The position numbers were made by a program, and so were the translations under genes. This document shows, one piece after another, positions 34,427-42,506 of a DNA stretch of 64,000 bases. This DNA comes from Arthrobacter sp. HY1533 (GTDB lineage: Bacteria; Actinomycetota; Actinomycetes; Actinomycetales; Micrococcaceae): assembly GCF_027568515.1 (NCBI RefSeq), contig NZ_JANKZF010000006.1:62001-126000 (forward strand). Direction: 5' to 3'. The stretch's first letter is position 1. Each line of letters opens with the position of its first letter. Under the pieces are notes generated by a model that was not told the DNA's origin, ran no database searches, and saw only the letters and a program-made list of their open reading frames with translations.

Positions 34427-34475
34427 CCGCTTAAGTTACGAACGCCCGGACCTGTCAGGTCGGGCTGGCTTTCCC
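34421..34475 (+). terminator. Two successive hairpins after the 24-residue ORF
   Basis: TCGTAAC-N7-GTTACGA (34421-34441) overlaps the stop codon. GCCCGGACCTG/TCAGGTCGGGC (34444-34465) follows and is succeeded by TGGCTTTCCCC. The second has the shape of a terminator with a weak T-tract; together with the small ORF it resembles an attenuator. Confidence 0.45.
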
Positions 34476-34580
34476 CTTGATCGTTGGGCCCTGGGTCCGC
34501 GCACGGGTGCTGCCGAAATTCATGCACAAAATCATTCGCGCATTTTTGTGCTCTCATAATGCCCTGTTAGGGAATAAACA

Positions 34581-34652
34581 ATGGCTTTATTTGTCGCGCC
34601 AAAAAATACAATAATTGCATTCACTAGGTCATTTGGGGAGGTGAAAAAATGA
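34581..34652 (+). CDS. Small ORF, 23 residues, coupled to the next ORF
   Basis: Encodes MALFVAPKNTIIAFTR followed by SFGEVKK. AGGGA lies about 8 nt upstream and CATAAT (34555-34560) could be its -10. Its TGA overlaps the ATG of the 47-residue ORF as ATGA, so the two would be translationally coupled. The stretch 34500-34650 is clearly more AT-rich than the rest of the window and has an inverted repeat GCACAAAAT/ATTTTTGTGC at 34524-34551. Reality of the peptide is uncertain. Confidence 0.35.
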   Translation: MALFVAPKNTIIAFTRSFGEVKK

Positions 34653-34792
34653 AACAGGAATCGTCTTATCCCGGCCGCTTGTCGGCCGTGAAGAGGGTGT
34701 TCTTCGCGCCGGTGGACCAGGAGAAGTTTGAGCGGATGCGGGGAAACCTGCAGCAGGACATGATCCGGGTTGACTTGTTCAACATCCGCTGA
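34649..34792 (+). CDS. Small ORF, 47 residues, strong ribosome binding site
   Basis: A basic 47-residue product beginning MKQESSYPGRLSAVKRVFF and ending RVDLFNIR. GGGGAGGTG lies 7 nt upstream. It overlaps the preceding 23-residue ORF by 4 nt and is followed after 34 nt by a third small ORF. It has no membrane segment or recognised domain. Strong initiation signals and the ATGA coupling make it a credible gene. Confidence 0.55.
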   Translation: MKQESSYPGRLSAVKRVFFAPVDQEKFERMRGNLQQDMIRVDLFNIR

Positions 34793-34826
34793 CCGCCACC
34801 CCTTTTTGTGAAAGGAGGTGGCTGCG

Positions 34827-35018
34827 ATGACCATTACTCATCCGCATGGTTCAAGCCACCCGCATGGGAGCGCCGCACATGGTGCCCCGGCCAAACGTGA
34901 ACAGCCCGCGCTGACCAGCGCGGGCTGTTTCGTTTCCACGGGCATTGCGGCCAATCTCCCGCAGCCGGGCAACAATGGATACCAGGACAAAGAGTTGAAG
35001 CCAGAGGAGATGCAATGA
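34827..35018 (+). CDS. Small His-rich ORF, 63 residues, coupled to the deaminase gene
   Basis: The first 18 residues carry five histidines (MTITHPHGSSHPHGSAAHG). AAAGGAGGTG at 34811-34820, a full anti-SD complement, lies 8 nt upstream. The TGA overlaps the ATG of the deaminase gene as ATGA. A strong hairpin lies inside the reading frame. The His-codon cluster before a terminator-like hairpin resembles a leader peptide for attenuation, or the protein may be a small metal-binding peptide. No homolog is recognised. Confidence 0.5.
   Translation: MTITHPHGSSHPHGSAAHGAPAKREQPALTSAGCFVSTGIAANLPQPGNNGYQDKELKPEEMQ
34901..34934 (+). terminator. Terminator-like hairpin inside the His-rich ORF
   Basis: ACAGCCCGCGCT (34901-34912) pairs exactly with AGCGCGGGCTGT (34917-34928), a 12-bp GC-rich stem with a 4-nt loop followed by TTTCGTTT. 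It lies about 85 nt before the deaminase start, inside translated sequence, so ribosome occupancy would decide whether it forms. Confidence 0.6.
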
Positions 35019-36016
35019 CCACGCGCCATGTACCCGCAGCCGAGCTGCACCTGCACATTGAAGGCACCCTGGAGCCCGAGCTCATCATGGAACTGGCGGC
35101 GCGCAACGGCATTGAGCTGCCGCATGCCTCGCTGGCCGATTTGCGTGCCCAGTACCAGTTCACCGACCTGCAGTCGTTTTTGAACCTGTACTACGCCAAC
35201 ATGTCAGTGCTGCGCACCGAAGCAGACTTCGCGGACATGACCCGCGCCTACCTGGCCCGTGCCTCGGCCGGCGGCGTGCGCCACGCAGAAATCATGTTTG
35301 ACCCGCAGGCCCATGTGGCCCGCGGGGTCCCGCTGGCCACCGCGGTCAACGGCATTGCCGCCGCCCTGGCCGCCTCCGAGCAGGAATTCGGCATGACCAC
35401 CGCGCTGATTGCGGCGTTCCTGCGGGACGAGCCAGAACAGTCAGCGCTGGAGATCCTGGAGGACTTGCTGGCCCTGGACGCGCCCATCATTGGCATCGGC
35501 CTGGATTCGGCCGAGGTGGGCAACCCTCCGGCCAAATTTGTGCGCCTGTACGAGCGGGCCCGCTCGGCAGGGCTGCGCCTCATCGCCCACGCCGGCGAGG
35601 AGGGCCCGCCCAGCTACGTCAGCGACGCGCTGGACCTGCTGGGCGCGGAACGGATCGACCACGGCATCCGCTCCATGGAAGACCCCGCGCTGGTGGCCCG
35701 CCTGGCCGCCGAACAGGTGCCGTTGACGGTTTGCCCGCTCTCCAATGTGCGCCTGCGCGCCGTGGACACGCTGGCAGAGCACCCACTGCCGCAGATGCTG
35801 GCGGCGGGGCTGAACGTGTGCGTCAACTCCGATGACCCGGCCTATTTTGGCGGCTACGTGGATGACAACTTTGCCGCCCTGGTGGCCGGCTTCGGCTTCG
35901 ATGCCGACACCGTGGCCACGCTGGCGGCAAACTCAATCCGCTCGTCCTTTGCTGGCGCGGACCGCAAGGCGGCCCTGCTGGCCGAACTCGGCGAGTGGCG
36001 CACGCAGCAGGGCTGA
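35015..36016 (+). CDS. Adenosine/adenine deaminase family hydrolase (adenine deaminase type likely)
   Basis: A 333-residue TIM-barrel zinc deaminase. Zn ligands come from AELHLHIEGTLEPEL, HAGEEGPPSYV and NSDDPAYFGGY. Members with HIEGTLEPEL and DDPAYFGGY are, as I recall, the adenine deaminase (Aah1/PA0148-like) branch, whereas adenosine deaminases usually read HLDGSLRPET; adenine is therefore the more likely substrate, releasing ammonia and hypoxanthine. AGAGGAGA lies 6 nt upstream of ATG 35015 and the start overlaps the stop of the His-rich small ORF. It converges on the nuclease gene with only 7 nt between. Confidence 0.88.
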   Translation: MTTRHVPAAELHLHIEGTLEPELIMELAARNGIELPHASLADLRAQYQFTDLQSFLNLYYANMSVLRTEADFADMTRAYLARASAGGVRHAEIMFDPQAHVARGVPLATAVNGIAAALAASEQEFGMTTALIAAFLRDEPEQSALEILEDLLALDAPIIGIGLDSAEVGNPPAKFVRLYERARSAGLRLIAHAGEEGPPSYVSDALDLLGAERIDHGIRSMEDPALVARLAAEQVPLTVCPLSNVRLRAVDTLAEHPLPQMLAAGLNVCVNSDDPAYFGGYVDDNFAALVAGFGFDADTVATLAANSIRSSFAGADRKAALLAELGEWRTQQG

Positions 36017-36023
36017 TGTTGCC

Positions 36024-37130
36024 CTACTCGCAGCCAACCCCGTCCCCGTCGCGGTCAAACTTGGCCTGGAAGCCGGGATCGCCCGCACGGATCGGCGCAG
36101 CACCCGCTGCGCGCACGGCGGCACAGTTGGCGTAGTAAGCGGCGGCTGGAGCTTCCACCAGCGGAGCAACCGGTGCGGCCGGCGGTGCAGGAGGTGCGGC
36201 TGCCTCAACCGGGGGAGCCGGGGCAACCGGCGCCACGGGCGGCAGGATGACAGGCTTCACCGGGGCCGGCTCGGCCGGCGTCGTGGCAGGGGCGCCCTGG
36301 TTGGTGGGTGCGGGAGTGTCCTTGCACCCGCCCAGCACCTTGGCCATGGCGTCGTGTTCTGCCTGCGTGACCCACAGCTTGTAGGTGGCCTTGACCGAGA
36401 TCTGCCGGGCAACGTACTGGCAGCGGTAGGCCTTGTTGGGCGGCAGCCACGTGGCGGCGTCGGACGCACCCTTTTGCTGGTTGCTGGGACCGTCCACGGC
36501 CAGCAGGTTCAACGGATCGTTTGCCAGGGCCGTGCGTTGTTCCACGGTGAGTTTCTGCGCACCCTTTTGCCAGGCATCGTTGAGTGCCACCACATGGTCG
36601 ATCTGCACGGCGCTGCTGGTGTCCGGTCCCCGCGCAAAGTCAATTCTTGAGGCCGTGTAGGGATCATCCAGGACGCCCGTGAGCACCACACAGTCCCGCG
36701 TGCCGGGCTTGAAGGTCTTGGCGTCCAGGTCCCGGTCCAGGATGTCGTTGCGGGTGTCGCAGCCATTCCTGTCCACGTCCGCCCACGCCTGGCCGAATTC
36801 CTCACGGCTGTACCCGGTTTTTGGTGCCCGGCCCTTGATGGGCAGCCCGGCCAAAACCTCCAGTGCCGTGGATGCGTAGTCAGGCTGCACGTTGCCAGCC
36901 AGGCTGGCATTCCCGGGGTCCGGAACCCCATCGCCGTCCAGCGGTGCGGTGTCCAGGTCCGTGGGCTCCTGGGTGGCCCGGGCCGTTGCAGCGGCCGTGG
37001 ACGACGGCGGCACCTCCTTCGCTGCCGAGGCGCCGCCGCACGCCGTGGCCGTGAAGAGGACTGTGGCGAGCACGGAGCCCATGATGAATTCGGCTGCCCC
37101 GATGGTGCGGGCAGGGCGTGGTGCAGGCAA
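36024..37130 (-). CDS. Secreted HNH (DUF1524) nuclease with Excalibur Ca-binding domain
   Basis: A 368-residue exported nuclease. The TTG start at 37130 is chosen because GGGGAGA lies 8 nt upstream; ATG 37082 is an internal alternative. The hydrophobic core MGSVLATVLFTATACGG ends at a Cys, so it may be a lipoprotein, although the lipobox is imperfect. A Thr/Ala linker leads to the DUF1524/HNH domain (IDHVVALNDAWQKGA, NDPLNLLAVDGPSNQQKGAS) at about 180-290. A Pro/Ala linker follows, and the Excalibur motif (AKFDRDGDGVGCE) closes the protein. It probably degrades extracellular DNA for nutrient or competition purposes. Confidence 0.87.
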   Translation of the reverse strand: MPAPRPARTIGAAEFIMGSVLATVLFTATACGGASAAKEVPPSSTAAATARATQEPTDLDTAPLDGDGVPDPGNASLAGNVQPDYASTALEVLAGLPIKGRAPKTGYSREEFGQAWADVDRNGCDTRNDILDRDLDAKTFKPGTRDCVVLTGVLDDPYTASRIDFARGPDTSSAVQIDHVVALNDAWQKGAQKLTVEQRTALANDPLNLLAVDGPSNQQKGASDAATWLPPNKAYRCQYVARQISVKATYKLWVTQAEHDAMAKVLGGCKDTPAPTNQGAPATTPAEPAPVKPVILPPVAPVAPAPPVEAAAPPAPPAAPVAPLVEAPAAAYYANCAAVRAAGAAPIRAGDPGFQAKFDRDGDGVGCE

Positions 37131-37193
37131 GGCGTAGTTCTCCCCGGGTGGGTGGTGTTCGGATGCCCTCAAGCCTACCTGCGGGCACTGACA

Positions 37194-37224
37194 CGGGCCC
37201 CTCCGGCCGTTCCGGCAGGGCCCG
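37194..37224 (-). terminator. GC-rich hairpin between GH36 and the nuclease gene
   Basis: CGGGCCC (37194-37200) pairs with GGGCCCG (37218-37224), with an inner CCGG/CCGG pairing. It follows the alpha-galactosidase stop on the minus strand. No T-tract is present, so termination strength is uncertain. Confidence 0.4.
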
Positions 37225-37231
37225 GCAGCGC

Positions 37232-39412
37232 TCAGATCCGGGTTGCCAGCAGCAGCACCGCCTGTTCGGGGTGAATGACCGGCATGGCGATGCCCACCCC
37301 TGCGAGGAAGGCGCCGCCCAGTTCGATGCTGCCAGTTGACCTTGAATCCCACCATGCCGGGATGCCCTGGACGTAGCCGGACCCGCCGTCGGGAAACAGG
37401 GGTTCGATCCGGTAGGAGGCGGCCGGGTCCAGGCCAGGAAGACGGACCCGGCCGGGGTTGGACACCACGCCCCGGGCGAGCGAAACGTAGGAGTAGACGG
37501 CTTGGGCGCCGTCGGCGGAAACCACCCCGTGCAGGGCCAGCGAGCCGTCCGGGTGGTCCAGCCGGACCACATCGCCGTGGTGGAGGACGCATCGCAGCCT
37601 CTTGTGCAGGGCTATCCAGCTGCCAATTTTTTCAAGCTCCTCCCCACTGGCGAGCCGCAAGTCCAGCTCAACCCCCAGGTGCCCGAACATGGCCGTCTGG
37701 GCGCGGAATGACAGTGAGTGGGTGCGCCCCGTGACGTGTGAGGTTGCGGACGCCAGGTGGGAGCCCATGAGTTCCGGGGGAACCAGCTGGGTGGTCCACC
37801 TGTTCATCATTTGCCTGTCCAGGGGATCGTTGTTGTCCGAAACCCAGATCCTGTCGGTCCGGGCCAGGGCACCCAGGTCAACCCTGCCCCCGCCGGAGGA
37901 GCACGACTCAATTTCCAGTCCCGGGTGGCGGCGCTTCAGCTCGTCAACGAGCCGGTAGTAGGCCAGCGTTTGGCTGTGCACGCCGGGGGCACCCGAGGGC
38001 TGCGCCCCGGCGTCGACCAGGTCCCTGTTGTGGTCCCACTTGATGTAGGCAATGTTGTATTCGTTCAGGATGGCGTCCATGGCGTTGAGGATGTGTTCCC
38101 AGCATTCCTCAATGCCCAGGTTCAGGACCTGCTGGTGGCGGGACTCGACCGGGAGCCGCCCGCCCGTGGCCATGATCCATTCGGGGTGCTCCCTGGCCAG
38201 CCCGGAATCCATGTTCACCATTTCCGGTTCAAACCACAGCCCGAACTCCATCCCGAGGGAGTTCACATGGTCCACGAGCCTGTGCAGGCCGCCGGCCCAC
38301 GCGTCCTGGGACACGGTCCAGTCGCCCAGGCCCGCGCGGTCGCCGCGCCGCCCGCCGAACCAGCCGTCGTCCAGGACGAACCGTTCAACACCGGCCCCGG
38401 CGGCACGGCTGGCAAGGTCAAGCAGCCCCTGCTCGTCATGGTCAAAGTACACGGCCTCCCAGGAGTTCAGGGTCACGGGCCGGGGCGTCCTGGGGTGGGT
38501 TGCGCGGGCGCGCAGGTGGCGGTGCATGCGCCGGGCCGCATCATCCAGGCCCCGGCCGTAGATGCCGTACACCCACGGGCTCTCATAGCTTTCGCCCTGC
38601 CCCAAGCGGACCTCCCCGGGGAGCAGGAGCTCGCCCCCGCCCAGCAGCTGGACGCCGCTGAGCCCGCGCTCCACCTGGTGCACATGGTTGCCGGACCAGG
38701 CAGTGTGGATGCCCCACACTTCACCGTCGGCGAAGCCGAAGCCCGGCGTCCCCACGGACAGGATTGTGGCCGCATCCAGCCCGGTGCGTCCGTGGCGGCC
38801 CTCGCGGCGGTGGGCGCCGATGGTCACGGGGCGGCGCTGGGGCGCCCGTTCCCCGGCCCAGCGCCCGGCGAAGTCAAGGCTCTCGCTGGCGATGGCGGGG
38901 GTGGGCAGGCACAGCAGGAGATCATCGAGCTGGTACGTCCCGGCGGCCAGGTTCACCACCGAAGCCCGGGTCCGCAGGATTCCCTCCGGGGAGAATTCGA
39001 GCGTGAGCAGAAGCCGCAGGGCGGCCTGCTCATCCTCCGCCTCGACCTCCAGGCGCCCCGCGCCGCAGTTCACCACCTGCCCGGCGTCCAGCTCGCGGCC
39101 ATCCAGAAGGATTCGCCCCGTGCGCCACCGTGGCGACCACGCTGTCCCGCCCCGGGAGCCGCCCACCCCGGGGCGGCCCATCCACCCCAATGTGTGTTCG
39201 GGCAGGATGGAGATGCGCACCGGCTCATCCACTTCGCTGGCCCCTACGGGCGCGACGCCGGCGAGCCGCAGGGCCCGGTAGGCGCGCTGGTCCAGCGGGC
39301 CGCAGTCGGCGCCCCAGTGCACAATCTCCGGCAGGGCATTGGCGCCCAGGTCCACAACCAGGGCAACGCCGGCGGCGCGCATCACGAGGCCAAGCTCGGG
39401 CATTTCACTCAC
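37232..39412 (-). CDS. GH36 alpha-galactosidase
   Basis: A 726-residue cytosolic alpha-galactosidase. The large N-terminal beta-domain (1-290) contains NSWEAVYFDHDEQGL at its junction to the TIM barrel. The barrel has the nucleophile Asp in YIKWDHNRDL and the acid/base Asp in WVSDNNDPLDRQMM; substrate-recognition segments are FVLDDGWFGGRRGD, WFEPEMVNMDS and CSSGGGRVDLG. Length fits the ~720-residue GH36 group. The GTG start at 39412 is 8 nt after AAAGGAA. It is divergent from the LacI gene across 47 nt holding a LacI-type operator, so it is probably controlled by that repressor. Confidence 0.92.
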   Translation of the reverse strand: MSEMPELGLVMRAAGVALVVDLGANALPEIVHWGADCGPLDQRAYRALRLAGVAPVGASEVDEPVRISILPEHTLGWMGRPGVGGSRGGTAWSPRWRTGRILLDGRELDAGQVVNCGAGRLEVEAEDEQAALRLLLTLEFSPEGILRTRASVVNLAAGTYQLDDLLLCLPTPAIASESLDFAGRWAGERAPQRRPVTIGAHRREGRHGRTGLDAATILSVGTPGFGFADGEVWGIHTAWSGNHVHQVERGLSGVQLLGGGELLLPGEVRLGQGESYESPWVYGIYGRGLDDAARRMHRHLRARATHPRTPRPVTLNSWEAVYFDHDEQGLLDLASRAAGAGVERFVLDDGWFGGRRGDRAGLGDWTVSQDAWAGGLHRLVDHVNSLGMEFGLWFEPEMVNMDSGLAREHPEWIMATGGRLPVESRHQQVLNLGIEECWEHILNAMDAILNEYNIAYIKWDHNRDLVDAGAQPSGAPGVHSQTLAYYRLVDELKRRHPGLEIESCSSGGGRVDLGALARTDRIWVSDNNDPLDRQMMNRWTTQLVPPELMGSHLASATSHVTGRTHSLSFRAQTAMFGHLGVELDLRLASGEELEKIGSWIALHKRLRCVLHHGDVVRLDHPDGSLALHGVVSADGAQAVYSYVSLARGVVSNPGRVRLPGLDPAASYRIEPLFPDGGSGYVQGIPAWWDSRSTGSIELGGAFLAGVGIAMPVIHPEQAVLLLATRI

Positions 39413-39445
39413 AATGGGAGTTCCTTTCGGGGGTTGATTCAGATA

Positions 39446-39459
39446 GTGTTTACGTCACC
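39446..39459. promoter_or_regulatory. Candidate LacI-family operator at the GH36/lacI promoter
   Basis: GTGTTTACGTCAC (39446-39458) lies between the divergent GH36 and regulator starts. The core TGTTTACG matches TGTTTGCG found twice in the transporter/DUF5054 promoter at 45.9 kb. Confidence 0.5.
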
Positions 39460-40515
39460 ATGATGACTGAGACAGAGATTCAGAAGCCGGAACCCGCGGC
39501 ACATGCGCGAGCCTCCATCAAGGACGTGGCGATACATGCGGGGGTTTCGGCGCAGACCGTCTCCCGCGTGGCCAACCGGGCCACAAATGTGCGGCCCGAC
39601 ACGAGGGACAAGGTGCTGGCCTCCATGAAGGCCCTTGGCTACAGGCCCAACAGCGCCGCCAGGAACCTGAAGTCCGGGCGCTTCCGCAGCATTGGCGTGG
39701 TCACCTTCAGCCTCACCACGCTGGGCAATGAACGGACCCTTGACGCCGTTGCCGAGGCGGCATCCACGGCCGGATACACCACAACGCTGCTGCCCGTGCT
39801 GGACCCCACCCAATTGGATGTTGCCGGGGCCTTTGGCCGGCTTGAGGAGCAGGCCGTTGACGGCATCATCCTGATCATGTCCGCCGAGGTGGAGTCCCCC
39901 GAGAAGCTGCAGCTCACCGCCGGGCTGCCGCTGGTCATCGTGGACTCCGACGGATCCCAGCCCTACAACATTGTTGACACCGACCAGGAGCAGGGCGCCA
40001 GGCTGGCCACCCGCCACCTGATCGAATTGGGCCACAAGGACATCCTGCACGTATCCGGGCCCGCCATCTCCTTCTCGGCCAAACGCCGCGCGGAAGCCTA
40101 TCTGCACACCATGAAGGCCGCCGGGCTGGACGCGCCGCCCGTGCTGCGCGGCGACTGGACCGCCGCCTCCGGGGTTGCGGTGGGCCGCCAAATAGCGGCC
40201 GGGGAGCATCCGCCCACGGCGGTTTTCGCCGCCAACGACCAGATGGCGCTGGGCATCATGCATGCCTTCCATGAGCGCGGCTGGCAGGTTCCCGGCGACG
40301 TCAGTGTTGTGGGCTTTGACGACGCCGAGGATGCGGCGGCCTACTGGCCGGCCTTGACCACCATCCACCAAAACTTCGGCGAGGTGGGCAAGCGGGCCAC
40401 GGCCCTGCTGCTGTCCATGATCGACGGCAAGGCGGCCCCGAAAAACAAGCTGATCCCCACGGACCTCGTGGTGCGCAGCAGTACCGGCCCCGTGCGGGGG
40501 CAGCTCAGCTCCTGA
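39460..40515 (+). CDS. LacI-family transcriptional regulator
   Basis: A 351-residue repressor-type regulator. The N-terminal LacI helix-turn-helix is ASIKDVAIHAGVSAQTVSRV followed by the hinge LGYRPNSAARNLKSGR. The periplasmic-binding-like ligand domain has VDSDGSQPYNIVDTDQEQGA and VFAANDQMALGIM. ATG 39460 is used; ATG 39463 directly follows. It sits among GH36, GH35 and sugar-transport genes and is the likely controller of the whole locus. The inducer is probably galactose or a galactoside, by inference. Confidence 0.9.
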   Translation: MMTETEIQKPEPAAHARASIKDVAIHAGVSAQTVSRVANRATNVRPDTRDKVLASMKALGYRPNSAARNLKSGRFRSIGVVTFSLTTLGNERTLDAVAEAASTAGYTTTLLPVLDPTQLDVAGAFGRLEEQAVDGIILIMSAEVESPEKLQLTAGLPLVIVDSDGSQPYNIVDTDQEQGARLATRHLIELGHKDILHVSGPAISFSAKRRAEAYLHTMKAAGLDAPPVLRGDWTAASGVAVGRQIAAGEHPPTAVFAANDQMALGIMHAFHERGWQVPGDVSVVGFDDAEDAAAYWPALTTIHQNFGEVGKRATALLLSMIDGKAAPKNKLIPTDLVVRSSTGPVRGQLSS

Positions 40516-40546
40516 ACCGGGGCCGTGCACAATCCGGGACCCCGGT

Positions 40547-40568
40547 GCGGGGCGTCGGGTTGCCCCGC
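40547..40568. terminator. Hairpin between convergent lacI-type and GH35 genes
   Basis: GCGGGGC (40547-40553) and GCCCCGC (40562-40568) form a 7-bp stem with an 8-nt loop in the 71-nt gap between the two stop codons. No T-tract follows. Confidence 0.4.
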
Positions 40569-40586
40569 GCCCCGCTGGTCCGGGCA

Positions 40587-42344
40587 TCACTCCTCGGTGG
40601 GACCGAGGTTTGGCCGTGTGGCGAAACGGGCCACGGCGGCGTCCATTCCCACGGTTTCCAGCACGATGAGCTCGTTGCGGCCTGAGCGCAGCAGCGGGGA
40701 CGGCACGTGCAGCGTGGTCTGCGGACCGCGGTTCCAGTAGCGCCCCAGGTTGAAGCCGTTGATCCAGGCAACACCCTTGCCCCATCCGGCCGTGTCCAGG
40801 AACAGGTCCGCCGCCTCCGGCAGCTCGAAGGTGCCGGAAATGAAGGCTGGGCCGCACACGCCGGTGCCCTGGCCTACTGCGGGGGCCGCGGCCAGTGCCG
40901 CCCGGACGGCGTCAAGGTCATCGAGGTCCACTGTTCCAACGCGCCAGCCGGCCAGCGGCGCACCGTTCAGGGTCACCGGTCCCATGAGCCCCTTGGCTTC
41001 GCCCAGCCGGGGCCCGTAGTTCACCCCGCCCTGGTCCTCCAGCAGGATTGCCAGTTCCCCCTGCGCAGTGGCAGGCAGCGGCAGGAACCGTTCATGGTGG
41101 TCCCGGCTGAGGGTGCCCACGGGGGCGCCGTTGAGGAAGATCTGCGCGCGGTCACGCACCTCCGCGAAGGCCAGCAGGCCCCCGGCGGCAATGGTTGTGG
41201 TGTAGCAGGAGTAGCCGCCGGCGGAACTGAACTGGGCCGGCGTCGGAAGTTCATCGAAGTCGCGGGCGCCGGCAAGTGGAAGCTGCCACAGGGGAACGCT
41301 GCCCTGCAGCGGCACGACAAAGCTGGGGGCCGGCACCCGCGCGGGCGGGGTCTCCTCGGGCACGGGCGCGTACTTGGCAATGACCTCGCGGAAGCGCCAG
41401 AACTTTTCGGTGGGCGTGCCGTCCTCGGCCAGCGGTGCGTCGTAGTCATACGACGTCGCGATGGGCCGGTACGTGCCCTTGTCGTTGGCGCCGGAGGTGA
41501 AGCCAAAGTTGCTGCCGCCGTGGAACATGTAGATGTTGACAGAAGCGCCCGCGGCCAGCAGCTCGTCCAGTTCCCGTGCGGATTCGGCCGCGTCTGTGGT
41601 GCGGTGGGCCTCGCCCCAGCTGTCGAACCAGCCGCACCAAAATTCGGAGCACATGAGCGGCCCGGTGGGTTGGTGCTTGCGCAGCGTGCCCAGGCGCTGG
41701 GTGGAGCGGGAGCCGAACGACGCCGTCCGGTGGAGGCTCGGGAGGCTGCCGTTGCCCAACATTTCCTCCGTGGGCTGGTCCACAGTGGTCAGGGGGACGT
41801 CGATCCCGCGCTCGCGCGTCATGTCGGACAGGGCCTGCAGGTAGCCCCTGTCGGAGCCGTAGGCGCCATACTCGTTCTCGATCTGCACCAGGATGACCGG
41901 TCCGCCGTGCTGGATCTGGCGGGGGGCCACGATTGTGTACACGGCGTCGAGGTACTCCGCGATCAAGGCCAGGTAGCTGGGGTCGCTGCTGCGCAGCTTC
42001 AGCGACGAATCTGCCAGCAGCCACCGCGGCAGGCCGCCGTCGTGCCATTCGGCGCAGATGTAGGGGCCGGGCCGCACAATGGCCTGCATGCCCTCGGCAT
42101 GGACCAGGTCCAGGAAGCGGCCCAGGTCCAGCTGCCCTGTGGCGTTGAATTCGCCGCGCCGCGGGGCATGCGCGTTCCAGGGAACGTAGGTCTCGATCGT
42201 GTTCAGGCCCATGAGACGGGCCTTGTGGATGCGGTCGGCCCACTGCTCCGGGTGGACCCGGAAGTAGTGCAGGGCCCCCGAGAGCACCTGAAATGGCGTG
42301 TTGTCCTTGAGGAAGTCTGTCTCACCGATGGCGAAGGAAGGCAT
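40587..42344 (-). CDS. GH35 beta-galactosidase
   Basis: A 585-residue intracellular GH35 enzyme. The TIM barrel begins FQVLSGALHYFRVHPEQW and carries YVPWNAHAPRRGEF and RPGPYICAEW. The acid/base Glu is in VQIENEYGAYG and the nucleophile Glu in MCSEFWCGWFDSWGE. C-terminal beta-domains include INGFNLGRYWNRGPQ. ATG 42344 has AGGAG 5 nt upstream. No signal peptide is present, so it acts on imported oligosaccharides. It is the last gene of the transporter operon, separated from the binding-protein gene by two very GC-rich hairpins. Confidence 0.92.
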   Translation of the reverse strand: MPSFAIGETDFLKDNTPFQVLSGALHYFRVHPEQWADRIHKARLMGLNTIETYVPWNAHAPRRGEFNATGQLDLGRFLDLVHAEGMQAIVRPGPYICAEWHDGGLPRWLLADSSLKLRSSDPSYLALIAEYLDAVYTIVAPRQIQHGGPVILVQIENEYGAYGSDRGYLQALSDMTRERGIDVPLTTVDQPTEEMLGNGSLPSLHRTASFGSRSTQRLGTLRKHQPTGPLMCSEFWCGWFDSWGEAHRTTDAAESARELDELLAAGASVNIYMFHGGSNFGFTSGANDKGTYRPIATSYDYDAPLAEDGTPTEKFWRFREVIAKYAPVPEETPPARVPAPSFVVPLQGSVPLWQLPLAGARDFDELPTPAQFSSAGGYSCYTTTIAAGGLLAFAEVRDRAQIFLNGAPVGTLSRDHHERFLPLPATAQGELAILLEDQGGVNYGPRLGEAKGLMGPVTLNGAPLAGWRVGTVDLDDLDAVRAALAAAPAVGQGTGVCGPAFISGTFELPEAADLFLDTAGWGKGVAWINGFNLGRYWNRGPQTTLHVPSPLLRSGRNELIVLETVGMDAAVARFATRPNLGPTEE

Positions 42345-42368
42345 CAATGCTCCTGTTGTGTCATTGCA

Positions 42369-42483
42369 CGCGGGGGGGCGGCCCCCGAGGGACGCGCCCC
42401 CCCCGCGCGGGGTGGGTGTGGGGGTTGGTGTGCGCTTGTTGGTTCTTGGCCGGGGGGGGGCCTGCCACGGGGGCGGGCCCCCC
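42369..42483 (-). terminator. Two G/C-run hairpins between binding-protein and GH35 genes
   Basis: The first stem is CGCGGGGGGGCG with CGCCCCCCCCGCG (42369-42407); the second pairs GGGGGGCC (42455-42462) with GGCCCCCC (42476-42483). The whole 162-nt gap is made of G and C runs and codes for nothing. Such intraoperonic structures typically stabilise the upstream binding-protein transcript and reduce downstream expression. Confidence 0.5.
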
Positions 42484-42506
42484 GCGCGGGCTTGATGGTG
42501 GTGCTG

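Noticed and set aside
34349-34792. Ribosomally made peptide (lasso, lanthipeptide or similar) precursor genes
   Set aside because: No maturation enzyme, leader protease or dedicated exporter is nearby, and the peptides lack typical core motifs. The small ORFs are kept as such without this function.
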